NCBI GenBank assembly: GCA_951640195.1
Contig: OX621172.1
Span: 868,001 to 932,000 of the forward strand
DNA from: Porpolomopsis calyptriformis
Taxonomy: Eukaryota; Basidiomycota; Agaricomycetes; Agaricales; Hygrophoraceae
DNA length: 64,000 bases
Direction: 5' to 3'
The notes beneath the pieces were generated by a model. The model saw nothing but the letters and a program-made list of their open reading frames with translations. It ran no database searches and was not told the origin of the DNA. This document shows positions 20,066 to 31,760 of this stretch, piece after piece; the stretch's first letter is position 1; each line of letters begins with the position of its first letter. The position numbers and the translations under genes are program-made.

Positions 20066-21927
20066 ATGGACACGCAACAGTATCGTTTCATGTATTCCCA
20101 TGCGTTACCTGCTCTGCCCCACCCCATGAGCCCGGCCATCCCAAATACCTGGGGTGATAATGATCAATCTTCTTCGTCAGGATCCTCATCCTCTGAACAG
20201 TCCCAGATATACCCAGGTTGTTCAGTGATGGATCAGGTCTACAATACATTTTGTAGTCAATACATCAACGACGAGCAGGTAAGTCCTCCCAGACATCATC
20301 CACATGTCACGAATTCATAATGTATCCAGGTGGAATCGAGCATTGGCCCTACTCGTGTTATGACAAGGCGGCAACGCGCCGTCCAAGCCGGTCGTCGGAT
20401 GCCAAGATCCTCAAGGGACTCTACAGAGCCAAACGCCGTAAGTACCATTTAGAATCTGACCATGTTAACATCTCATCGTGTTGTAGCAAACCGAGCCACA
20501 ACCCTCCATGTTTTTCCAAACGTCGACCACCTCTCGCCCACCATCGCCACATGACCCGGCAAACATAGGCACGATGTATCCGCCTCCTTCCGACAGTTTG
20601 CCATTGGGCACTGACTCGAATGCCATAACTCTGTCGATGCAGTCACCGACTTATCCCCCGACGACCGCTTCTGTTGCCTCGCCTTACACGTCGTACCCCC
20701 AATACCCTACCCAATCTCGCTCTACGCCTTCTTCGAATTCGAACTCAAACTCAAACCCACGGTCTTCGCCAGCTCTGAGCGTGGCTTCTGAACTCACCTC
20801 TCTTTCGTCTACCTCCGCACGTACTTCCCACCATTTAACCCCTTATCCCCTTCCATCGCTCGAAAATATCTCATCGATCGCCCCCCGACAGAAGCAGCGC
20901 AAGCAGCGACTGTTCAACGTCGACAGGAAAGCAATTTGTTTATTCCACAAGCTGCATCCAAATGCAAGGCAAGAAGACATCGCCATTCGCTATGGAGTCG
21001 AGCGAAGCACTATCAGCAAAATATTAAAGCACAAGAACAAATGGTTGAACATCCCGGACCACGAAGATCTGCGGGTTGCTAAACATCGGTATGGTGTTCA
21101 CGATTGACAGCTTAAATTTTTTTTTAAACTGATGCCACAGTCCCTCGAAATTTCCCGAGATTGAAGAGCAGATGCAAAAATGGCTGGTGGAGGCCAGAAA
21201 CAATGGCATAAATATTACTGATGCGTCCATTCGCCACAGAGCCAAGGAAACCGCCCGATTCCTGGACATTCCCGAAGACAAATTTAAAGCAAGCTCCGGG
21301 TGGGTCGAAAACTTCAAGCATCGGCAGGGCATCCGTGGCGGCGTGTGGCACGGTGATGGCAAGCCTACACGGATCTCTCGCGCCCTCGACATCGGAACCT
21401 TTGACGTGCACGCTGGCACCGATCCACGGTTCATCCCTGCGTTTGCTCCCCAGTTTGAACCGATGATTGGATGTGATGAACACGACCCGCAGACCGGGCT
21501 TCGAAGAGGCAGCCACATGGACCCTTCGATTTCCTTGCCGTCCGTTTGGCATCGCCCATTAGATGATGGAACTACTCTCAATGTATCATTACCATCGATT
21601 CCTCCGTCCTCCTGCCCTCACCCACCCTCCATGCACGACCCGACCTCACAACTTATTCAACACGATTCGGCTCTCCATCTTGACCACATTCAAACCAATC
21701 TTCAACACGACCCGTCTATGGCGTATAATCCCCTAGGGATGTACGCGGCTGCACGCCCAATGCCCCACGGGCCACCGTCGCAAGCGGGGGCAGAGGAAGC
21801 GTTCGGCACGGTCCTGGCATACGTTGACACGCAAGGATCGGACCTACTGACGCCGGAAGATCGCCGGCATCTCGATCGGATTAAAAACGCACTTTCCCGA
21901 GCCGGTGGTGGAGCATCATTCCCCTGA
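20066..21927 (+). CDS. CENP-B-type HTH protein, apparently domesticated from a pogo transposase
   Basis: Exons 20066-20278, 20330-20437, 20487-21088 and 21141-21927 join in phase to 569 aa. The first half is S/P/Y/Q-rich and disordered. Residues about 255-310 form a psq-type helix-turn-helix (KAICLFHKLHPNARQEDIAI, YGVERSTISKILKHKNKWLN). Residues about 320-385 form a CENP-B/Tc5 HTH (ITDASIRHRAKETARFLDIP, SSGWVENFKHRQGIRGG). There is no DDE nuclease domain; a proline/histidine-rich linker and a short helical end (LLTPEDRRHLDRIKNALSRA) replace it. It is therefore likely a nuclear DNA-binding regulator or heterochromatin/centromere-type factor rather than a transposase. No stops or frameshifts. 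Confidence 0.78.
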
Positions 21928-22252
21928 GTCTCGAAGTAATTCCGCCGCGAAATGACATGGGAGGATTTGGGTCCCCTCAAGTTGAATTTGCGACCGGCTA
22001 TTGGGTTTCTACGGACTTGCAAAAAAGTACTTTAAGTGCTACTTCCGCGTTACGATCTTAACGCCTTTACGAAAACACCCCCATGCACCACCCTTCGTTC
22101 TCTCTCTTTTCGCTTTGAATTGTTGCTCGATCGTTGACCTTGTTATCCCGCTTCTTCCGCTTTAATTTCCACGAACATTGTAATTTGCAAAATCCCCGTT
22201 CTGATGACTCATTCTGGGACGTCTTCATTCTGTTGTTCGTCGGGTAACATAG

Positions 22253-22283
<31 letters not shown>

Positions 22284-22567
22284 CACTCCTGACTCTACAT
22301 GACACCAAGAATGGACAAGTGTTGATGTTTGTATTATATACTGTACACAATCACATTGGATATACAGACTAGCATGGTACGCCTGATGAGGATTCAGGGC
22401 CATCATCTTCGAGGCTGGCCTGCTGGTCCGCGGTACACAGTGATATTTTAGCGCCAATGCGGTTCCTTTGTTGGCCTTTGTAATGAATGAAACAAGTAAT
22501 CATGAACTCGGGTTAGGGTTAATGCTTACCAAATTTGCCTAGCGCCTCGAGTTTGCACGAACGCAGA
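21928..22567. other. Intergenic with a 29-nt T tract and a telo-box
   Basis: No frame worth calling. A run of 29 T spans 22255-22283. GGGTTAGGGTTAA at 22510-22522 is a telomere-repeat-like motif about 45 bp before the uL29m start. The rest should be the 3' UTR of the CENP-B-like gene and the uL29m promoter. Confidence 0.5.
22510..22522 (+). promoter_or_regulatory. Telo-box upstream of uL29m
   Basis: GGGTTAGGGTTAA, two telomere-type units, 45 bp upstream of the ATG at 22568. Telo-boxes are known in promoters of translation genes in plants and some fungi; here the neighbour is a mitoribosomal gene. Confidence 0.45.
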
Positions 22568-23401
22568 ATGCTACCCTTTTTTCTGCGGACAGCAACGCCT
22601 TCTTGTTCCTGGCCGCGGTCGCTGTTACTCCTGTCCCAAAATTATGCCACAGCGAGCCCAAATGTACAAAACCCAGACCTAAATAGAAAAGACGCTTCGT
22701 CGGCATCCCCGACGCGCAGACTCACGGTTGATCCCAACCACGGCCTCTGGCATTTCTTTAGGAAGAAAGATGTGAACGGGGAGGTTGTTTATCACACTGT
22801 TGAGCCGAGTCGCACGGATACACTCACGGGTTCGTCCCTGTTCCACTCCGGGACGATTGTCCGCTGGCGATTGATCAGATTTCTCTTTTTTCTCTTTTCA
22901 GGGCGCTCGTGGACAGCTGCAGAACTGAGGCGGAAGAGTTTTTCCGATTTGCATACATTGTGGTACGTTGTGTTGCGGGAACGGAACTTGTTGGCTACGC
23001 AAAGGGAAGAGGCGAGGAGAATCGGCGTTCCCCTCCCACACTTGAGCGTTTCAATGTCTAGAGTACATCAGGTCGGGTGAAACTGTTTGTTGGCCGTATC
23101 TCCCGCGTGCTGACCGAGTGAACAGTGTCGGAAGACCATGGCACGGATCAAAGGCGTCCTCAACGAGCGTCGTCTGGCGTACGAAGGGGCCGTCAAACTT
23201 CTCTCTGAGAAGCGGGAAGAGGCGAAGATCAAGTGCGAGCTGTCAGCCGTCGACGAGACGACGCAGACTGAGGACATTGCTGAGCAGGCAGATATGCCTC
23301 GCGTAACCAAGAGCGGTGCCAAGGTAGCTCCACCTCCACCTCCACCTCCACCTGCTAGCGCTAGTTTATTCGCGTCGAAACAACTCGACGACCGGCTATG
23401 A
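22568..23401 (+). CDS. MRPL4: Mitochondrial large-subunit ribosomal protein uL29m (MRP-L47 family)
   Basis: Exons 22568-22829, 22902-23071 and 23126-23401 join in phase to 235 aa. The N-terminal 40 residues are a mitochondrial presequence. The MRP-L47 signature follows: [10 protein letters not shown], then across the splice [20 protein letters not shown] and [20 protein letters not shown]. The next helix ([17 protein letters not shown]) is typical of the family. The C-terminus has a P10-type proline run encoded by a CCACCT repeat. The yeast gene of this family is MRPL4, the human one MRPL47. The start is the first in-frame ATG; upstream frame extension uses TTG only. Confidence 0.9.
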
Positions 23402-23445
23402 AAGCAGTAAGATACACTGTAATGCGAGCCGTTCTAGCATACTTG

Positions 23446-23778
23446 TCATGTCCGAGAAAAAGCCCGCGATCTCTCCCATTCCTTCATCTCCTCTGATACC
23501 CAGCAATCCGTAACACTAGGATTCTCGGAAACTTCAAGCTGTCGTCTCCCGCGCCGCAACAGGTGCTCAATCGCATCGACGTCGCGAGGGGAGACAGAGG
23601 ATGCCTGAGAGCGGAAGGTGTAACGTGTGAAAAGAAGAAATTTAGGTCGGTTGGCTGCAGGTTTGGTTCTGACCATACGAAGTGCGCTGAAGATGGTTAT
23701 GAGCGCGACGTTCGTTCAAACGAACGAAACTGACCGTCTGTACAGCGACAGAACATCTTTCTGAAGGCCAGACTTCAT
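23446..23778 (-). CDS. SDH6: Succinate dehydrogenase assembly factor 1 (LYR protein)
   Basis: Exons 23778-23735 and 23686-23446 join in phase to 94 aa. The LYR motif is seen as DVLSLYRRALRM near the N-terminus, followed by YTFRSQASSVSPRDVDAIEH and LLRRGRRQLEV, the two conserved blocks of SDHAF1 (yeast Sdh6). The family protects the iron-sulfur subunit Sdh2 during complex II assembly in the mitochondrial matrix. The C-terminus (VTDCWVSEEMKEWERSRAF) is longer and less conserved. The start codon is only 24 bp from the divergent NDUFAF6 start. Confidence 0.88.
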
Positions 23779-23802
23779 CACACCCCGGTTACTTCCGATC
23801 CG
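23779..23802. promoter_or_regulatory. 24-bp divergent intergenic SDHAF1 / NDUFAF6
   Basis: Start codons of the complex II and complex I assembly factors are separated by 24 bp (contains GGTTACTTCCGATC). This is too short to contain two core promoters and two 5' UTRs, so the 5' ends of the transcripts must overlap the opposite coding sequences. Confidence 0.6.
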
Positions 23803-24955
23803 ATGCTTGGGAGGACGTACCGACCACCACCTCACATCTATTCGCTCACCCGTCGCTGCATCACCAGGTCATCGCTTCAATCCTCTCGCAGTGATCAAAC
23901 ATCATATTGCAGCGACTTTGTGCGCGAACATGACTACCCATCATACTTGATAGCCCAGTTTTTCCCAAAACACGCGCAGGGTGGGTACTTTGCTTTGAAA
24001 GCCTTTTCTGTACGTCTCACGTTGCTTTCCTCAACGTGTTCACAATGATTCACCACTCGGCATCAACCTCAAGATCGAATTGGCATTGATCCAGGACGCG
24101 GTGTCCAGCCCTCATATTGGTAAACTGCGAATACAATTCTGGAGAGATACTGTCAAGGGCGTTTTCGATGTGCGTCGCGTGTCACTCATCGATTGGATAC
24201 GATTTGACCACGTATCACGCTTAGGGCAGACCACCGAATCACCCCATCGCGCTTGCCTTGCACGAGGCCTCACAGAGAGCCCACCTACCAGCCTACCACT
24301 TCAAGCGGATCATAGATGCACGAGTATGTCACGAGCTTCGGTGCTGTAACAGGTCTGACCCCCTATAGGAAGACGAGTTGCACAGCCCGGTCCACCTCAC
24401 GGTTGCTTCGCTGACTTCCCATGCTGAGTCGACATCTTCGACCTTTCTTTACCTCCTCCTCTCCCTCCTCTCCCTCTCGTCGTCCAATCTATCCCACGCT
24501 GCATCCCACCTGGGCATTTCCCAGACATTTTCCACCCTGCTTCGGGGGCTTCCGTTTCACGCGTCAAAACGACGAATGGTAATACCCGCTGAGATTACCG
24601 CCAAACATGGCGTAAGCCAAGAAAATGTATTCAGATCCGGCGGGAGTGCCCGAGGCATCGAAGACGCCGTTTATGAGTTTGCTGCTATTGCCAACGATCA
24701 TTTGATCACCTCGAGAGACATGCTCAAAGAGGAAGGCGACATCGGGAGAAGGGCTATGCCGATTTTTTTGGCTGGGGTACGTGTGCAGCCCACGATCCGA
24801 TTGCATCGTGCTGATAACTCGCTCAGGTGCCAGTGCAACTTTTTCTCGAACGGCTGGAGACGGCAAACTTCGATGTGTTCCGTCCATCGCTGCAATTCAG
24901 AGACTGGAAGTTGCCATGGCGAACGTGGAGAGGATTTTACCAGGGCATATTTTGA
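23803..24955 (+). CDS. NDUFAF6: NDUFAF6-like complex I assembly factor (squalene/phytoene synthase family)
   Basis: Five exons join into a protein with the order YCSDFVREHDYPSYLIAQFF, YFALKAFSIELALIQDAV, LRIQFWRDTVKGVFDG, PPNHPIALALHEAS, then GLPFHASKRRMVIPAEITAK and a C-terminal DWKLPWRTWRGFYQG. This is the squalene/phytoene synthase-like fold of NDUFAF6, a mitochondrial complex I assembly protein. The Asp-rich catalytic motifs of true prenyl synthases are not obvious, as expected for the assembly factor. A basic N-terminus (RTYRPPPHIYSLTRRCITR) suits mitochondrial import. The stop at 24953-24955 lies 71 bp from the next plus-strand start. The exon joins are well supported by phase. Confidence 0.85.
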
Positions 24956-25026
24956 GTATATAGCTTACAACGGTGTCCCAATAGTAGCGTGAGAATCGAA
25001 TTGAGGTTACAAGCTACTCAAGTCAG

Positions 25027-26323
25027 GATGGAGGCTTTGTTCTACAATGTACGCCGCAAACCATCCAACTTGCTTTCGTTCAATCTCTCAACTCACCCAG
25101 AGATTCGTAGGTTAACAGCGGATTTCTCGAAGGTATCGTGAGGGGCTATAAAGCTGGCATCCTCAACCCAGGCCATTATGCCAACTTGACCCAGTGCGAA
25201 ACTCTGGAAGGTCCTGTCAATTGGCAGCTATCATCGCGTCGTGCAGCTGAATAACCCCGTTATTCCAGACTTTAGAACACAACTATCCGCCACCGACTAC
25301 GGTAACTTCTTGGCCAACGAGCCCTTGCCAATCTCAACCGCCACCATCGCCGAAAAGGCCACACAGATCCTCGTCGACCAATTCAACTTTTTGCGGAGTA
25401 ATGCCGTGGAGCCGTTAAGCAAGTTCCTCGACTACATCACGTCTGTCTTCACTTTCTTTCCCTTTGTTACCCAACCCGATTACACACACCCCACAGCTAT
25501 GCCTATATGATTGACAATGTCGTTCTTTTAATCACTGGAACGTTACACGAAAGAGATACGCACGAGTTGCTGGAACGGTGTCATCCTCTCGGCGTATTTG
25601 ATACCATGCCCGCGCTCTGCGTAGCGACAAATGTCGACGAGCTCTACCAGAGCGTCCTCGTCGAGACACCGCTCGGTACGTGTGTACCATTCTCTCACTC
25701 GAGGTCTCTTATCTCACTTCGCCCCCACAGCACCTTATTTCAGAGGTTGCTTAGCCGCATCTGACCTCGATGACTTGAACATCGAAATCATTCGAAATAC
25801 CGTGTACAAGGCATACCTCGAAGACTTTCACCGCTTCTGTACCACTCTTGGCTCCCCAACATCCGACGTCATGAGCCGCATCCTCTCGTTCGAAGCCGAT
25901 CGTCGCACCATCAACATCACCATCAACTCATTTGGCACCGAGGTCTCAAAGGAACAACGCGCGAAGCTCTTCCCAGCGATAGGCAGACTCTTCCCAGCGG
26001 GCAATAATATACTCGCCAGAGCCGATGAAATCGATCAAGTGAAGGCGGCTTGCGAAATCGTCTCCGAGTACCGCTCCTTCTTCGACGGGATGGGGGCGAA
26101 CGATGAAAGCGGCAACGATGGCGCTGCGTCACAGCTCGAGGACCGCTTCTTCACAACAGAAGTACACCTGAACAAGCTCTCCTTTCTACAGCAATTCCAG
26201 TATGGCGTTTTCTATAGCTACATGAAATTGAAAGAGCAGGAAATCCGGAATTTGACGTGGATTGCGGAGTGTATTGCGCAGGATGCTCGGGAAAGGATGC
26301 AGGACTTTATTCCTATTTTCTAA
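25027..26323 (+). CDS. VMA6: V-type ATPase subunit d
   Basis: Exons 25027-25047, 25111-25210, 25269-25440, 25497-25675 and 25731-26323 join in phase to 354 aa, the usual length. Family blocks: [75 protein letters not shown] and, at the end, [20 protein letters not shown]. Subunit d (Vma6) sits on the proteolipid ring of the V0 sector and couples it to the central stalk during vacuolar acidification. The first exon is only 21 nt. It converges on the RdRP gene with 139 bp between stops. Confidence 0.95.
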
Positions 26324-26462
26324 TGCCTATTCATCGTCGTTCCATAATTCTGTTGATTGGCGTCACCTCTTTAGGTGGCTGCGTAAAACAGTCTTTGAAG
26401 AAGTTCTGGAGAGCATACAATTTAACGCAACAGCGAATGATTTTTCTAGATAAGTTACAAGT

Positions 26463-29400
26463 TCAACCACGATATCGTCGATCCTTCCTGGTAGCGAAGT
26501 GCTCGTAGAACTGCATCGTAACCGTCTTTGGCGCTCCAGAAGTGTAGGCTGGAAGGGGGTGAGGTGGTCCAGGATTGTGTAAAAAAAACACTCACCTTTG
26601 ATGAAGCACAGCTCACGTATGGCCATATCCCAGGGGAAAAATGACCAGCCATTCTCTGCTTTAGCATCATAAAAATAAGCATACGATGCCCTTAATCTTC
26701 TGATATCTCGTTTGTCCATCAACACATCCTCCACAGTGGGTTTTGACGAGAACTGTCTAGACAACTGGCGGATTTCGTCCCGCGACGGTGACGCTCCTTT
26801 CTCTTCTCTCCCATCCGTGCCGTGATACTTTGCGAAAACCGAATGAACATGATCCATAATTTGCTTCAAGTCCCGACATCTTCGATCGCATTTTTCTTCA
26901 GCTCGATAGCGCTCAGCAAGGTTGCAAGCTTTCAACCATGGCTCCGCCAAACAATTATCGAAAGGAGCCTGATCCCACACCGAAAAGAGTTTTTCAACTT
27001 CTTCCCGCTTGCGCCTGCCGGCCTTCTGAGCCTCCTTCGAGATAGTATCCATTATAAATGGGGGTAGACCTCTACGGTGACATAGCTTATCAACCTCAGC
27101 CTCGGACAGCTTCGATTTCTCCTCCGCGGGCATTTTCCAGTAGAGGTTACGACCTTGCCAGATTTTTTTGTCCTTGTGGAAGACATCTGGGCGCACCGTC
27201 AAGCCTGTCTTCGACCCATCCAAGACTTTGCAGAACCTATTAAGCCATCCGGTCTGAGCGGAATGACTTTGTGAAGCTACCATCACTTACATGTAGGCAA
27301 GTCGGACAGTCTGAGGGTGATCATACCCCAGCTCGTAGATTGCACTGTCGTGGTAACCAGAGTATTGTCCAATGATGGACGGATCGCGCAAATCACCAAG
27401 GAGTACTTCTTGTAGAGCAAGAATCTCGGTCATTGGGGGGTCCAACGCTAGACGTTCTAGAAAGGCCGTAACCTTTTCGTTTGCCTCTGAAAAACACTCA
27501 GCTACCCCTGCGGGCTCAAGAGAGTGCTTCAGGTCAGCGGGAATAAACGAATCAACGATCTCCGGTTGCCATATAGCCAGGCCTGTGTCACCATCGTAAT
27601 CCCCTGTGAAAGGCAAAATTCAACAAAAGGGAAATTGGAACTAGTTGGGCATACCGCCGGCTAGTAAATCGGCCTGACGACGATCTCCTTGGATAGAACA
27701 CACGATGACGTCTAAAAATTTGCGTAGTTCCATCTTCTCCACAGCTAGGAACTAGAGTTCACAATTAGTTTATTTCAGTCATTTACAAGTGACATAATGC
27801 ACCTTTTGAATGTCTGACGGGAGTTTGCATGGATAGCGAGTAAGCTAGCATAGATGGTATCAGGTTTCCATGGATGTGAAATCAAACATTAATACACACC
27901 AAGACTTCGCCGGTGATAACATCAACACCAGAGGTAGTAGTCCATTTCAGGTTTTTCTTGCTGCTCTTGATGTGGACCTCTCCTGCATTCGTTGCGTCAA
28001 ACGATATAAATATCAGAATGAATTTGTCCCCACCTGGTTTCAGAACGCCGAAAGGATCTGTGAAACGCATCGATATAACGAAATGCCACAAGAATGAGAC
28101 AACTTGCCTGGAATGAGCATTGCGGTGCAGGACATAGGAACGTCAATGCTGAAGTGAAGGACGTAGTCACTGATATGCTTGGTCACCACCTTAAAAAGCT
28201 TTTCGCGGAGTGCAACACAATTTTGGGGTTTAAAGCCTGCATCAAGTAGGATCATAATAGCCTCTTCGAGTGAAGAAGGGTTTCCGCTGAGCTGGTTGAA
28301 AATGTAGTGAGCCAATAGGTAACCGAGAGCCAAGGTCAGAAAAGCTACCTCATCCGACCACCACTTGAGTAATCTTTCCTGCATGTCGGCTGACTCCTGA
28401 AGCTCGTCTTCATCCTCGCCCTCGCCCTCATCCTCGTTATGGAGGTAACTGTAGCCCCTCGCACGGGCCTCCCCCGATGCTTCTCGAGCTCTTCGAGCAG
28501 CCATCACGCCACCTTGGTGAGCCAGATAACACCATAAATCCAACATAGCATCAGGCCCATCCCATCGAACAAAACCAGCTACATGCTCATCAAGTCCTTC
28601 CTGTAGTAACTTGACCAAGACCTCGTGAGGTACACCGTTTTCGGCCAGATTTATCAATGTCTCTGCTTTGAGACGCCCGCCTTTCATACGTGCCGCCTGG
28701 ACCACGTCGACGATAAAAAGGGCAGGATCCGGTTCTTCGCGGAAAGGATGCTTGATCTTGAGCTGAGATGGCCTAATCCACACTGTCGGGTTTAATTCGG
28801 TCGTGTTTTCCGTATTATTGTGCAAACTAAAGACGCCCTGCCGCAAAAATGAGAGTAAAGACCAACCAGCAAGGTACGTTCTCACCTTAGCCCCTCCAAG
28901 TCGGCATTGAACCGCAGTAGGAAACGACTTCCATTGGAAGTGTGTGTGTAGCTTCAAGAGGCCAGCTTTATTGATATACCCACACCCATCAGTCATGTCT
29001 GAACCTGCTGTCGAGACTGCCATCTCAAGTCAGTTGATAAACACAACCAATAGAAGGGTAAGAAGAACTAACCAATATCGCATTCCTTCAACACATCAGA
29101 GGGGACAAGTCGAAGTCCAGGAACGGTGTTTGATAGCCCCAGGGCAAAGCGTGCTGCCCACTTGGTCATATTCTAGTATTCTCATGAAAACGGATAAAGT
29201 ACAAGTAATTCCAACGAGCTTACCTGATGCATATTGAAATGGAGTGGGTTATGCCAGTTCAGAAAACCTTTGAGGTTAAAGTTTGACCCTTGAGTAGCTG
29301 TGGCTGGTTCCGATACAGCCAAACCCTCGAAGACTTCACAGGTCTTGAACAGAAAGACGTGATCGCGCTTGGCATAAAAAGCCCGGAAGACGTTTCCTGT

Positions 29401-30606
29401 CATTATGAACGGCCGACACAAGAACCGAACGAGCTCGTTTTCCGTGTTGTTAAGAAGAGGCGCTGGAATCTTTATTCGCAAGAAAGATTGTGAACCGAAC
29501 CGTCTGGTGAAACGACAAGACTTCCCCAAAACGGGTTTCTCGAGGATGACTTTGTAGTTGGGTACATCCGTGGAGCTGAGATCCCGAAGCTTCGCTTGAA
29601 ATTCTACTTTGCCGCCATACCAGTCGGGGTGTTCTGGGCTAAACCCTAGCCCCGCAAACTTATTGTTCGACAGAATGTTGGCCTCTTGAGTGCTTGGTAA
29701 GTGGTTGCTCCCAATAATCGGTGTAGAAACCTGCCTATGTCGAGTTCGTTCCATGGAGATTGACGGGGGGATATCAATTCCTGAGCGAAAGCAATGTTGC
29801 GCTTTTCTGGATCAAAAATTCCTGCCAGGGCTTCGACAGTTTTTGGTGCAGCATCAGCATTAGAACCAACCAGTTGTCCCAGGATATCAGTGGAAAGATC
29901 GCTATAATCAAAACAGCCTAAAGTGACCAAGCGAGCAATCTCGTATTGAACACCATAGGAGAGATATTTATCGAAGTAGGGCTGCCATCGGGGTGAATGA
30001 GCCTGAAACCCAACTCCCTGTTAGATGTAGAATTCATCTGCGGTTCCGTCTCCCCTTACAATGATTTCTGGTGCTGAATAGGATTTAGAACAGGATTCTA
30101 CATCGGGGGATAGCAATGGATCTGAATCAACCATTACCCACGAATCCGCTTTGCGAAGTGGCTGTGGTGGAGAATCTTCGGCCTTTCTCTTACCGAGGGA
30201 CACAGAGGTAGGACTTGGGTTTATCTTTGTGGGGACTTCGACTGTGGCAGTGAATTCTAGTAATCAAAACACAGGACAAGTCGGCTTCTGCACACCTTGC
30301 AAAATCACCTCAGAGATGCCGTCATCCAAATCCGAATAGGAAGATGTCTAAAGGTCAAGACATAAAATTTCGGAAATGAAGGGCAGAGGGAATGCAGCAA
30401 GACTGGCTACGTATATGACGTACTTGGGAAAGAGTTGGGCTCAAGGTGCCCTCTATAATTTGGCGGAGAGTTTCTTCATCTAATTCCATCCCTTGATCGA
30501 GGAATTTGGTAACGGTCGTCGAGCATCACAAATTGCAAGGCTCACCGCCACAGTCTGGAACTGGGGAACTCGATCTCTGAGCGGACTGTACTCGGACGGA
30601 ATCCAT
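26463..30606 (-). CDS. RNA-dependent RNA polymerase (QDE-1/RdRP family)
   Basis: A large multi-exon minus-strand gene. Diagnostic blocks in order: GLGFSPEHPDWYGGKVEFQA, SRFCDPGSRIKLCLTLA-like N-terminal sequence further upstream, AGSDMTDGCGYINKAGL, TAVQCRLGGAKVRTYLAGWS, WIRPSQLKIKHPF, TTTSGVDVITGEVLV, then GDRRQADLLAGGDYDGDTGL, which contains the catalytic DYDGD loop of eukaryotic RdRPs, followed by KVLDGSKTGLTV. All three catalytic aspartates are present. The family copies aberrant RNA into double-stranded RNA for Dicer in quelling. The 5' end is the weak point: ATG 30606 is chosen because an upstream frame would overlap the divergent VMA11 exon. A last short exon ending at 26463 is inferred. 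Confidence 0.85.
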
Positions 30607-30812
30607 TATTGCACCCGCTAGCGTGAGACAAAGCTTGATCCGGGAGCCTGGATCGCAAAATCGAGAGTGGCAAGGCTGGTGAAAGTCAATCGATAAGTTG
30701 AGTTCCAATCTGCAAGTGGCATCGGTCTTTCTTTCGAAACAGATTCTGGGGAGGATGCTGCCATGTTGGGTTACATGCCTGATTAGGAAACATCTCCACC
30801 TCTCCGTCCATC
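30607..30812. promoter_or_regulatory. Divergent intergenic RdRP / VMA11 (about 206 bp)
   Basis: Region between the chosen RdRP start (30606 minus) and VMA11 start (30813 plus). The RdRP frame remains open for a further 100 bp upstream of 30606, so part of it may be coding. No clear TATA box seen. Confidence 0.35.
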
Positions 30813-31611
30813 ATGTCGACTTGCCCGCCTTTCGCGCCATTCTTTGGTTTTGCGGGTGTTGCCTCATCAGTAACCAGCTTCACATCCTTTGCACAGCATT
30901 CAACTGACTTTTCATCCAAACTCTAGATGATATTCAGCAGTATGTGGTATTACTGCGTTCGTTTGTTCTTGCAACGCTGACGTTGCGTTTCAGCCGTGGG
31001 TGCTGCGTTTGGGACGTCAAAATCAGGCATTGGAATCGCCGGCTTGGGAACCTTCAAGCCAGAGTTGATAATGAAGGTGTCTTTGCATTCATTTGTTTGC
31101 ATACGGGCGAATTGACTTTTGACACACCAGTCCCTCATCCCCGTCGTTATGTCTGGTATCATCGCGGTATATGGCTTGGTAGTGTCAGTCCTCATCTCGG
31201 GCTCAAGTTAGTCTTGTCTCGCCAGCGCTCAATGTCGCTGCTTACAATCATCCCAGTTAAGCCGGCAGAATACTCACTGTTTGCCGGATTTGTGCATCTC
31301 GGAGCTGGCCTTGCATGTGGCTTCACAGGGATGGCTGCAGGATATGCCATTGGGCATGTTGGAGACTCGGTCCGTTCAGTTCGTATCTTGATCGACCTTT
31401 CACTGACGCTATCACGGGTAGTGCGTAAGAGCCTATGTACAAGAGCAAAAAATATTCGTCAACATGGTCCTTATTCTCATATTCGCAGAGGTCCTGGGCC
31501 TGTATGGGTACGTGTTGCACCCCTGGACTTACATCAACTTGATCGTCTTTCTTTAGTCTCATCGTTGCGCTAATTATGGACTCAAAAACGAAAGGAATAA
31601 TGGATTGTTGA
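30813..31611 (+). CDS. VMA11: V-type ATPase proteolipid subunit c'
   Basis: Seven exons (30813-30869, 30927-30939, 30994-31076, 31131-31206, 31257-31369, 31422-31507, 31557-31611) join in phase to 160 aa. The second exon is 13 nt. Four membrane helices are readable: [12 protein letters not shown].., [40 protein letters not shown] and [20 protein letters not shown]. The essential glutamate lies in LIFAEVLG of helix 4. [20 protein letters not shown] and the [19 protein letters not shown] loop fit c' (Vma11) better than c (Vma3), though separation of the two without alignment is not absolute. Confidence 0.88.
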
Positions 31612-31760
31612 CAGTGTATTTCATGGTGAAATAATACCATCACCAGAGACAGACAAGGGCTACATATAGACATGGATTCACATGGAAAGAAATCGAGCCT
31701 GAATAGTGAGTGGTGAAAGGCGGGACATTAGGAGCGCGAAGACGAGGGCCGGCTGGATGA

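Noticed and set aside
30686..30919. Minus-strand frame considered as the RdRP N-terminal exon
   Set aside because: It overlaps the first exon of VMA11 on the other strand, and no splice join brings it into phase with the RdRP.
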